Assembly: GCA_023053575.1 (NCBI GenBank)
Contig: JAKZAP010000014.1
Coordinates: 10,292,001-10,356,000, forward strand
Length of the DNA stretch: 64,000 nt
Direction: 5' to 3'
Source of the DNA: Branchinecta lynchi
Lineage: Eukaryota > Arthropoda > Branchiopoda > Anostraca > Branchinectidae
Below are positions 27,001 to 39,000 of this stretch, piece by piece. The notes below the pieces were generated by a model. It did not search any database and was not told the DNA's origin. It worked only from the letters and a program-made list of their open reading frames with translations. Every line of letters starts with the position of its first letter. Positions within the stretch are counted from its first letter, which is position 1. The translations under genes and the position numbers were made by a program.

Positions 27001-30000
27001 AGTTTTAGATGAAGACGTCATTATTTTTGTCAATTATACTATTTGTCGAATATTTTTGGAATTCATTTCTCCAATTCATACTCAGAATCGGACGCACTCG
27101 TCACTGTTGTGGTGTGTGTTCTTAGGTTCTTCAACCCCAACAGAGTTCCCTTTTCTATAGCCGAAGACCTCGCTGCAACTTGTTTGCCTTTATGACCCTT
27201 GTGAAAAGTTATCTTCGATTGCCGAAGACCTTCACGTTTCTGCCCTTGGCCATTTCTCCGCACTCTACCTAGGAAGAAGATTTTTTAGACCCGATTAGTC
27301 CCTTTTGTTTCTTTTTTTTAAATGTTTTGTTTTATGATCTTGTGCATTTACTACATTATTGAAAGCTCAGTGTATTTTTTTCCTTTTCTTTGTCTATACT
27401 GCACTATTTTCCTCTTCTTAAGTGCGTAAATAAAATTTCATCATCATCACAAGACTGAAAGAAACTGAGCTGGAAGGAGATTGTCCCTTTATGTGTAATG
27501 TCTATTATCAAATAACTGCGATAGCATCGAGTCTCTTCGGCAAGTAGGACAGAGCCAACCAACCTTTCGTCCTTGAACAAAAGACCGCGACAGCGGTGAC
27601 AACCCAAGTTCTTTATTTCATGGCAGACAGTACCCATTTGAAAGAGCAACAGTCTCCAATCCAACCAAACGAGGCTCTCCTTTCTTCCCGCCCAGCTGCC
27701 AAGCATCCTGACTAACCTATCATGACCCAACCTCACCTAAATCGACTCACTTTTTAGATACAAGTAGTTTTTGGGATCCCAAAACGTAAGTGGAGGGATA
27801 CCTATGACATCGCAAAAGTTGTCCGTCTGTCCGTCCGTCCGTCCGTCCGTCCGTCCGTCTGTAAGCACGATAACTCTCGAAGGGAATGAGATATTTTGAT
27901 GAAACTTGGTGTGAGGGTTCGTTGGGTCGTCGGACCAGTCAAGTTCGTAGATGGGCTTTGTAGCTCTACATTTAGGGGTGGGGGAGGGGATTCAAATTAA
28001 GGGACAAACAAAATATTTTGAAACAGCTAATGTGATAGTCGATTATGGGGTAAGAAGACATGCTGAACACGACGGTGAAAACCATTTTGTCATCGGACAA
28101 GTAGTTCGCCCGGAATCCGGCCAAAACCGGAAAGTTTGTTGAAAATAAAAGTTTTATTTGAAGTTGATTAGATGTTCGATTTAGGGGTAGGAAGACATGC
28201 TGAAGACGATGGTGAAAACTATTTTCTCGATGGACAAGTATTTCGACCGGAATCCGGCCCAAACCGGAAAGTTTGTTGAAAGTAAAAGTTTTATTTGAAG
28301 TTGATTGATTGTTCGATTTAGAGGTAGAAAGACATGCTGAAGACGATGGTGAAAACTATTTTCTCGACGGACAAGTATTTCGACCGGAATCCGGCCCAAA
28401 CCGGAAAGTTTGTTGACATTAAAAGTTTTATTTGAAATTGATTAGATGTTCGATTTAGGGGTAGGAAGACATGCTGAAGACGATGGTGAAAACTATTTTC
28501 TCGATGGACAAGTATTTCGACCGGAATCCGGCCCAAACCGGAAAGTTTGTTGAAAGTAAAAGTTTTATTTGAAGTTGATTGAATGTTCGATTTAGAGGTA
28601 GGGAGACATGCTGAAGACGATGGTGAAAACTATTTTCTCGACGGACAAGTATTTCGACCGGAATCCGGCCCAAACCGGAAAGTTTGTCAAAATTAAAAGT
28701 TTTATTTGGAGTTGATTAGATGTTCGATTTAGGGCAAGAAGACATGCTGAACACTTATGTGAAAACAAGTTTCTACCCGGACATGTAGTTCGTCCGGAAT
28801 CCGGCCAAAACCGGAAAACTGTTGGAAGTCAAAGTTTTATTTCTAGTTGATTAGATAAGCGATTTAGGGGTAAGAAGAGATGCTGAGTCCCTGTGGGACA
28901 ATCGTATTTTACCCGGACATATTGTTCGACCGGAATCCGGCTGGAATCGGAAAATTTGTTATAAGCTAAATTTCTATTTGAAGTTGATTAGATGTTCAGT
29001 ACTGGGGAAAGAAGATACCCTGATTTCGTCTTTGAGCTTTCTTTTTTCGCCGGACAAGTAGTTCTGGAGTTCGGCCGGAACCGGGAAATTGGCAGAAGTG
29101 GCAGGAAGTTTTCGTCAAAACAGATATGACTTATAGGGGTAAACACACATGCTGAATCCAAATCTGAACTTGGTTTTCTCAGGTGATTAGCTATTTGGCC
29201 TTAATCTGTTTCTGAATTTTAATTGTAAAAATGTTCAAGGAGTCTGGCGAAGACTGGATCTGGCTAAGACAAGACCCAGTTGTCTGGATCAAATCTTAGA
29301 TTTTTGGGATCCCATCGACACCTTTGGTCTTGTTAAACTTGTATTAGATACAAGTTTATTTATTAGATACAAGTAGTATTAATAAATTGCAGCACAAGTA
29401 CAGCTGCAATATTAGTAATGTAGTTTTATTTTATTTTCAATATTTTGGTTAAAACTAAAAACCTACCTACCTACCTACCTATCATGACACAACCTCACCT
29501 AAATACACTTCAAGTCACCCGACTCGCCACATGATCCTACAAGGTCTCGAGACCGTACCTCCGACGATAAACGAGTAACTTAAGACGCTGTCCGACTTTA
29601 AACGCGCAAAATTTCCAACACCCCGAAACACGGCTAATTCGAGATCACAGTGACACACACACACGCTAGCGAGTCCCGAGTCCTGGAGTCAAACCAAGGA
29701 ATTCCAGCTATCCGTACAGGAAAACACATCCTATTTTCCTGGGCATGAGACACAAAAGACGACGGGTCCACCACCTTATGAGGGCAAGATGATGGCTTAG
29801 ATTTACGGGAGTATCCGATTTGAGCGCCGTGCATTTGCGGGAAAAGACCTGCACTAGTGCACAGCACACTCGCACCGTCGCTTGTGCCTTGCACACTATA
29901 TTCAAATAATGTATACAACGGATACGGCAGCTAGGATGCTTCATCAGCGATATTTCGGCCCTTCTTGGCAAGGTTTATTACAGGTTTCGTTTCTTCCACG

Positions 30001-33000
30001 ACGTTGACCCGGAAGATTGACAGCCTGACGAGGACCCTTGCCAAGAAGGACCGAAATATGGCTGATGAAGCATCGTAGCTGACGGATCCGTTGTATACAT
30101 TATTTGAATATATGTTTCAAAGTCACCTGTGCGTCAATACGGCTGACAAGAGCGTCAAGTACAGCATCAGAGGAATGGGACAGTTGAGGAGAAATGGAAA
30201 TGGGTGATGAAAAGCTAACAATTTCTCAGCATGTCCAAGGTACGTTAGTCGACAAAGTGATATTGCGGAGCAACTTAAAAGAACTTAAACCGTGAACACC
30301 ACATACAGCAGATTTTGAAGTTTGCCTGACGATGTGTACTGGAAGGAACGCAAAGGAAGGGAGCTTCCACACACCGAAGCTGAAGCGGTCGCTGTCTAAA
30401 CATAAGTAATACTTCTGACTTTAGAAATCTATACTAATATGTATCAATAAGCCTACAGTTATCCAGAAAATGAAAATAAAATGCAACGGCGCGTGAGTGT
30501 GTGCTAGCAAATGATCGGTGCTAAACCGAGTGTTTAGGACCACAGCATATGGAACATGTGGCACTGTCGGAATCTAATTGGAATAATCATACTTCAAATC
30601 TAGAACTTTCACAGTTGCTTCAAACAACTAAATACGAACTTGAAATTATATGTTACATTAAAAAGTTGTTATAGAGGTAATACGTCCGTGCGGTTCGCTT
30701 TTGGAGGCAAATAACTAAACGTAAACTTAAAACTATTTTGTTATATTAAGAAGTTGTTACAGAGGTAATAAGTTCGCGAGGCTAGCTTTCGTGAGGTTGA
30801 GCTTCTTCCCCGCAGTCTGGTAAATGAACATACTGGACCTGGGGAACTAAGATTATTCGGTCCGTGAACTTTCCTTGGATCGATACCACTTTTCTCGGGT
30901 CTGGTTACGTTACAAATGTTTGTTTGTACTGACGGATTCGCTGGACGCGTGACCAGGTGGTTTTGGCTAAGGGGTGCTGACGTGAACCGTATCCTTTCAA
31001 CTCGTAGGCTATGAATGGCCTATGTGTCATAAATGTTATATTTACTCAACAAATATTTTCCAAATAAAATGTTATATTTGACGGTGCAAAACGGATAAGT
31101 CAGCTACATTTTATTGGAGCCTTCCAATAAAACGTAGCTGACTTATCCGTTTTGCACCGTCAAATACGAATATTTTCAATCCCGTGCAAGTCTTCTTGTT
31201 TTGTGTTTGTTGTATTTTTGTTTAATTTGTGATTAAAAATCTGAAACTGCACCAAATGAAGAAAATATGAGCTACTAGGAGAAGGTCTTCTAAATCCCCC
31301 AGGCTGTTGAAGACTAACTTATGTCAATTACGCGCTAACCTCAGTAATGCAGAATGAAACCCGTATTTGCCAGCAACTGAAAGCTTTGAACGCCTAATTT
31401 CCATAATCGCCAATATGGCAATTGTTTTTCGACTTTAATCCATCGGGTCATCGCACAGAATCAATGCGCCCTAAGCGAAAACAGACTGCAGTAGGCTAGC
31501 CTGGTCGTCTGTATTTATAATTCAGCCAAACGCTATCATGTATCACTTTTCTGCTTAATTTCGCCTGATCGAAGCTTCACTATCCTACACTGTCTGAAGT
31601 TTGATAACTTTTAACACACGAATTCGCATCTTTCTCTTAAACCTCATATAGAATAGAATATATAGAAGATATCTAATGTCTTGATGTATATGATGTCCAA
31701 AATATTTCGTTTTAACTTTATCTTCGAATACAAAATAACGGGAAGAAAAGGTTTCAAGCGTCATAAAACGGTTAAAAAACCGACAATGGCAGACAGCGCC
31801 GGGTTTGGCAACAGTAGCCTTCAGCTCAAATTGAAAAAAATAACTCGAAATCAGGGAAACTGGAAGAAACCCTAGGGCTATCTAGTGCTGCATTTCTTTT
31901 TTAACTGTTCGTAGGCTTTTTGTGTTCTAACGAGTTTGAAAGGCTCTATGTGCTTTGACGAGTAGGTTAACCTAGATGACTTGCAGGAACTGTATGAACT
32001 AAAGCTGATTCTATTAATTTCCAATTAAATGAATTAAAGCACATGTTTATTACTGTATCTTGGGCTCAACCCATCTTGATTGAGGCCTGTATGCCTTTAT
32101 TTCTTTCCTTATTGTTTTGTTTGTGTAATGTAGCGGCCCAGGTTGGCCATTTTTTTAAATGACTAAACGAACAAAAAATCTGATACAAAAATGGTGGGCC
32201 CTGGACTGTCTACGAGGCTCCGAGTCTTGACTTCTAAATTCAAAATTGGTGTCTGGATTATTTGTACCAAAAAGTCCCTTGTTTAAGCTCCATCTTCAAA
32301 TAATTTTTAAAATATTAGGCTATTTCAAATAAACAGGCAATGGAACGGCCCTCGTGGAAGACACTTACTCCTGTATTATTTGTGAATTGCGGGTAGAAGA
32401 TCTTCAGCGGACACTAATCCAGCCCAAGACTTTTTGTAAGACACAACTGAATCACGCGATCAGGGCAAAACATGTGCAACAAGTGCGCAAGCGCTCAGAC
32501 ATGGAGTGTGAAAGTAAAACGTTTATCACATTTTATATGCAAACAGCTTTAGAACCAAGAAATTTCACATCCCCAATAACCAAACAAGTATTGAAATAAC
32601 CTAATCTGTAATCATCCCACTTTAAAGCTTTAAATGTAAACAAACCGCAAATATAAATCCAAAGACATGCTGAAGATCTGGCACGAACAGCTTGAGCCAG
32701 TCCGACCCTTTAACCTCTTTTCCATTAGCAAGCCAATAACAAGTGCAATAAACCAACTCGTAGCAGCCTAATACCCCCTGTGTCACCCCCCAAAACTTTT
32801 TGTCTACATGCAACTGCACCGTCTTATGTCAAACTCTAGTCAAGCTATGAACATTATTTACTGGGCAATCTGGGCCCATTTACCCTTGAACCGGGTGGGT
32901 GTGGGGGCTAGGACCAGTCATACACAAATCCTCAATTTTTTGGGGCATGGTACCCCTGTTTGGTTAAACTGAGACTGGCTACATACCTAAATAGGGTCTT

Positions 33001-36000
33001 CTTCCTGTCCTAGATCAAAAGGTACCTGATTTCACTGTCTATCCAACCTCATTTTCCAATTTTCAAAATGTTAGAGTTTTGTGCAGGCCACTTCTTCCCT
33101 AGTGGGTTTACTCTATCCCTTTCCCTGCCCTTTCCAGGCAGTTGCCATTAGGTTACTCAATCCTTTGCCAGGTCGTCGCAGCTAGGTTACTCTATCCTTC
33201 TCAGGTAGTTACCGCTAGGTAGAGTGGATGAAGTAAGCTTTTAAATTTTCTTCCTTTAGGAATTATATTTCCTTTCCTTCCAAATAGCTTTACATTGTTC
33301 GCCTTTTCTAGTATTTCTTTTGATTTTAGTGAGTTTTGATAACAATTTTTAACATAGTAAAAAAAAATCACTCAAAACAAATGCAATAAAAGGCAGACAA
33401 TCTAAAGGAAATATCTGCTCCAGTGAACAGATTGAAAAGCTTGTCTCTTCATGGTACCTAGGAGCGATTTTCTGAAAAAGGATAAGATAAACCCACTAGA
33501 AGAGAAGTGGCATCCAAAAAACTCAATGTATCTTGGAAGTGCTCTAACATCTAACAGAAAGTAAAATCAGGTATATTTTGATCTAGGACAGGAAGAAGAC
33601 CCTATCTAGTTATGTAACCAGTCTCAGTTTAACCAATTTTCACAGGGGTTCCAGGGCATGGTGTCCCAACAAAACGCACCAAAACTGAGGATTTGTGTAT
33701 GACTGGGTAGGGCCCCCAAAAGGCACAAGTAGACCCCAATACCCACAAGTGTACCAAGTTCGAACTTGATACTTGCACTCGTTCACGAGTTATGACCTCC
33801 ACAAAATATGGTGAAAACCCGAAAACCGAAAGCTGCTACAGCGCTCGCAATAGTGGTTTGTTCCAAGGAACATTCCACTAAAAACGCACATAAATTGCTA
33901 CAGAGGTACAATTACAAATGTCTAGGGTACCTCTCGCCTAGGCCTGGGCACTAGCAATCTTTTTGTAATCAGTCAAATCTGGATCCATATTTTGCGGAAG
34001 AGCATCCAGTATTTCAATCCTACACCATTAACATTATTTTGTGTCTTCAAATAAGTATTCATTGATTCTGCAAGCCTGGATTCCCCGACTTTTCCCTGGC
34101 GGTGTTTCGCTGAGGACTATAAAATCGTGGGCTACAGCTGTCAACCGAGTACTGGCTTAGATACCCTGCGATACAAAATAACATTTCGCAACTGAGCTTG
34201 CACTACAAGTCGTGAAAAATAAACTCACTCCTCGCCAGTACAGAGTTGCATTTTCAGACACTTGTATTTTCCCTGAGTTTGGCAAAAAGCGTTTTCAATT
34301 GCCAGAGTCAAACACTGTGTTACTGTGTTTATGTTTAAAAGTGTTTTAAGCCTCCATGTTATGCCTCGGTTTAACACCGATTATCCAGAACACGCAACTA
34401 TCCCGAATAGCAAGTTACGTTACGTGTTTAGACGTTAGACTCAAGAGTATACACGGTGGGATGAAAATGGTATTTGCACATTGGTGTTAAACTCATTGTT
34501 GTCTGAAAACATGACTCAGGTTCCCAGCCATACAGGAGCGTGGCTCCCCAGCGGAAGCAAATTGGCCGTTCGAGCAGAAACCCCTTTCTGTTACCTCTGG
34601 CTATGTGCTTGGGAGTCGGTCCTAGCGAGGTGCCAATTCGCTGCCACAAACAAACACAGTGTATCGAGCAGATCTTGCACCTTCACCGACATTTTGCTCA
34701 CTTTTCAAGCTTTATGAAGGATAATTGTCTAGGTTTATTCAGGATAGCACAAACTCCCTGTCGCGTAGAGACCCTGTCACACTAGCCTACCAGCGAAAAT
34801 AAACGCTAGATTCCGATCAAGCTTACAGAGCACTGAATTGGGGCAAATCGAGTAAAACTCAAACTCCCTGAAGGCCTACAAAACAAGGTGCGCCTTGTCC
34901 AGTTACAAATACATCGGCAATACCCGCCATGAAATCGAAAATGGGCAAAGCTTTTCGTTGGCAACCCATCGAGCCTCTAATACCGTGGCCTCTGCTCTGC
35001 CATCGTCGTGTCACGCAACAGACAGACGCAATAACGGTATCATGCAAAATTCACCTAATTCAAAAAATAAGACTGATGCAAGAGGAATAGGAAGTTATGA
35101 GTTCAGGATCAGCAGGAAGAAGAACCAGTGCACGGAGACAGTAGCGCATGTCAGACTCCGTGTCGAGGAAGGCGGATCCGTTTAAAATGTTTGAAGAAAT
35201 TCCACACCTCTACTTCATTTTTACTAAAATGGCAACCTCGAATAAGCAAACGAAAGTTTTGCGGTCTACAATGATACGGTCTCAATGTTCAAAGTGTCGA
35301 CTGCCAAACCAAGATGCTCAAACCAATAGACTGACGCAAGGCATAAACATCAAGCCAAGACTGCAAAGATTACAGCCAAGTATTATTATTTACAGTAGCT
35401 CAGCACTTACCCCGTCATTTCCTGTGAATCTGATGGAGGGTGGATCAACTCCTTTCTGAAAAGGGAAAAATATGATAAGTAACATCTAAACATGGAGAGA
35501 GATTCATAGGCGTAAACGAATGAACAGTAATCGAAATGGGTCAAGGGGTGAAAAGATATGAAAATAGTCTAGTTTTACCACCTGGTAACTTCCAAGGTCT
35601 TCGGTATGAATTTCACGTATCCCTTCATGGCAATCCCTGCTAATTGCAAGAATGCAAACTAACCCCTCTCCCGTAATGATCCCCGACTATTCCAAGAGTA
35701 AACTTGCTACTCCAGAAGTCAAACTGACCCCCAGACAACAATCAATTTGAAGACTTACTCTGGTCGGGAATCGTTAAGAAAAAGGGTTCAACTTGACTCC
35801 TAAAGGCTTAAAAAAAATTCCAACACGAAACCATGGCTACACCTGATAAGGAGCAATAAAGCCTTGCATTATAAACTGGGTTCTTTCCATGGCAAAATAC
35901 AACCACTTCAAATCAGAATCAAAATAGGTAGCGTAGGTGTATGGTATAGGTATTTAAATTATTTGACAGTGCAAAACGGATACATCAGCTGAATTTTGTT

Positions 36001-39000
36001 AGAGCTATCTCTCGGCCCTTCTTGGCAAGGTTCCTTTTCATGCTCAAGCCGCATATTTAGAATTATGCAGCACCTCAGCTCGGCAACATATACAATTAAG
36101 CTCATCCTTTTTTTTTGACTTGTTTGTGTTTTTGTGGACTCATATTTTTGCAGTGTGGTACACTTGCAAGAAACGAAAGCTACATAATCTGATGGCCTTT
36201 GGTATGCGCTCCTCTCCTCTTTTTTTTAATTGTCCCTAGCATTAATACGCCTGGGAAAGCAAAAACTTAGTAACACCAAGTCAAGAACATACAGATTGGC
36301 TCAAACCAAAGTGGAATATTATTTTAACAGTTGTTGTAGTGGTGCATTTCATGGGATGGGGGGAGAGGGAGCTATTCCCCACCACTACAATCTCCACCAA
36401 TAGGGTAAGCCTTTTGAGTCGGCCAGTTTACTGAATTTAGAGCTTATGCTCTAATAAATAATGCTTGGAAAGAAAGATTTCATCATCCTAAGGGATGGGC
36501 TGAGACAATCACTGTGACCGGTCCCGTGCAAAAGGCTAACATCTTTTTGGCTGAATGGCATGGCCCTAACTCGAAAGCTTCTACTGGCAAATAAGCTCAC
36601 TAGGCTGAACTTACTGATTCAATCAAGTTACAAATCTTGGAACTGCCATAAGAAGTATAGATTTTTTCAACTTTAGGGAAATTGCCAATTTGGTTTGAAA
36701 AACCTGGTAATCTACCTACACCACAAAACTGGGCACCAAAACCTTGCAGGAAAGATTGCAGAAGAAACTGGGCAACGAAGAGCAAAAGCTTAGAAAGAGC
36801 AGCAGTAGGAGGAATGATCTACAACTTTATTTTGCTGAAACTCATGTTGCAATCAGTACTCTACACTGTATGCTAGATTTGATTCTGATCATATTCTTTG
36901 GAGTCATTCAAATACAGGTGTTGCCCAAAGCAACATACCTCTACTGTAGACTGACTGTGGATCAACTTAATCGCAAAAATTAGCAAGAAATGTATCTTAA
37001 GAAGGCTTTTTGTAAGCTGGAAAGCAAGTCAAATACAATCTCCATCAGGTTTGGAGCTGTTCCAAATCATGGCCAGCCGTTTTGCAGCTGTTCTTGCATA
37101 CCGATACAAAATTTGTAGCATGGTAGTAGTACGAAAACATTGCATGTAATACTATGTAATAGTAAAGAATACTATCATTTAATGTGCCTCAGATTGTTCC
37201 AATCTTATGTAGTATTATCCAGTAGCATCCTGTCTTGCCATAGTAGCATCTGGTCTTGCTAATAGTAGCATATATATGCAGTAACACGGTATGGTAGCCT
37301 TGAAGTAGAAGCATGTAGTAGCATCGTTAGTCTGCATGCTACTTTTTCGTACTACTTCATAGTACTATTTTGACATAAATTGTTCATCAAGTTAGGCTAC
37401 TGGAGACTGATTCGAGATCACTAGTGGAAGCTTAGTTAGTGGAAAGTTTGAAAACTGAGGGAAACCAATAAAGATACTAAATCTGACAAAAGAGGGGTTT
37501 TGCTTAAGTAGAATAAGATAGCCTAAAGAAATCCAATATGATCCTGTATGACTGGTAAGAACCCAACTGGTTTAATTTCTGAAGCAGATACTATTCATTT
37601 CTGAAACTTCCAAGTCACAGATTTCCTATACCCGAAAATGGCAAGTGGAAAGGACTTGTTTCACTGGAATATGTTAGGCTTGCACAGGTTCTCTACAGCT
37701 TCTGCAATATATGTGTTTTTCTGAAAACTAGCCCTGTAATTTCAAGATCTGCAGTACATATCCCTGCCACAACCAAATTGAGTTTGAGGTTACTGTTAAA
37801 CTTGCCAACTTTTAAACTTAACTTTGTCTTTAGTGTACTTGATTGCAAGTGACATTTCTCTTATATCTGAACATTTTTTGCTACAGATTTAAGTCAGTTT
37901 CTGCACCCACACTATAAATTACCTTTTAACTCTTAGTTTTAAGTATTACTTGGCATTTTCGTTTGGTTGTATGTTAGGTAGCAGACTAACCCCAAAACAC
38001 TTACAAAAACCTGTTGTGACTTGGCTTGGTGATTTTCTAGCATCTACAGGACTAATCCACAGGTTGTGATTTTAATTTCTAATGTTTTATTCCTTTAGTT
38101 TATCCTGTGTATCACTCTGACATTTGCATATGGATAGTGGTCGTATTCAGGACCTGTGCTTAAACCCACATTCACAAGCATGCATAGCCAAGCACAGATG
38201 CCTCGGCAAGTGCTCAGGCGTAGCTAGGCACCAAGTTCTAGAGCCTGGAACTCCGTGCCTGGCCCAAATTTGTGCCTAGGCATTGGCACGTGCCTTGACA
38301 TCTGTGCTTGGCTAGGCATGCTTGTGAACTCAGCATGGAATTAGGTTTGTTTGGCATGCTTTATATTGGAAGGATGATTTTCTTTTTCTTTTTTTGTTTT
38401 TTCGTTCTCTGGTTAACATCATTGTACCATAAATGTTTTGTTTTTGGTGTTGACGCTAAAGTTTAAATTTTGTTAAATAAGGAGTAAGGATGTCCTTTAT
38501 TTTGCTTTATTTTTATTAAGGTTTATTAAAGACCAGAGGCGTTACTAGCCAAAATGTTTGGGGGGGGGGGATGAGGCATTTACCAATTGGCTGGTATTTT
38601 TACAGACTTTTTCTGCAGAAAAAACTACTGTTTTCAACAATAAAAATGACATTTAAAAAAAAAATCGAGTCATTTTCAGAAAAATCCACGGATATTCAGA
38701 AAACCCGACTATTTTTACAAAAAAATTGACCAATTCTCAGAAAAACCCGACAGTTTTCATGAAAAAAAAAATTAACTATTTTGACGAATAATCAAGGAGC
38801 TTCGCTCCAACTTATTTTATATGACTGACCGACAGCACTGGGGGGATATCTCCCCTCCCCCCCACAGTCATGACGCCCCTGGTAAAGCCAAAATATTCTT
38901 TGAGCCCAAGCTGACTTTGAAACATTTATTCAAACAATGTTTACAACAGATACAGGAGGGGTATCCAACCTCGTTTTACATATCCTCGTTTTTGTCTCAT

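Noticed and set aside
27404..27736. 110-codon minus frame containing SFQLSFF, considered as the missing ELL exon
   Set aside because: No LSN or CIQQ block, wrong phase and no matching splice sites.
28181..28673. Series of near-identical 72-codon minus-strand frames
   Set aside because: They are shadows of the 137-bp tandem monomer.
28020..29100. Possible CRISPR-like array
   Set aside because: Monomers are contiguous 137-bp tandem repeats with no unique spacers, in an animal genome.
30280..30420. Minus frame with RFSFGVWKLPSF, considered as the missing ELL exon
   Set aside because: Apart from FSF nothing fits the ELL block, and no acceptor/donor pair was seen.
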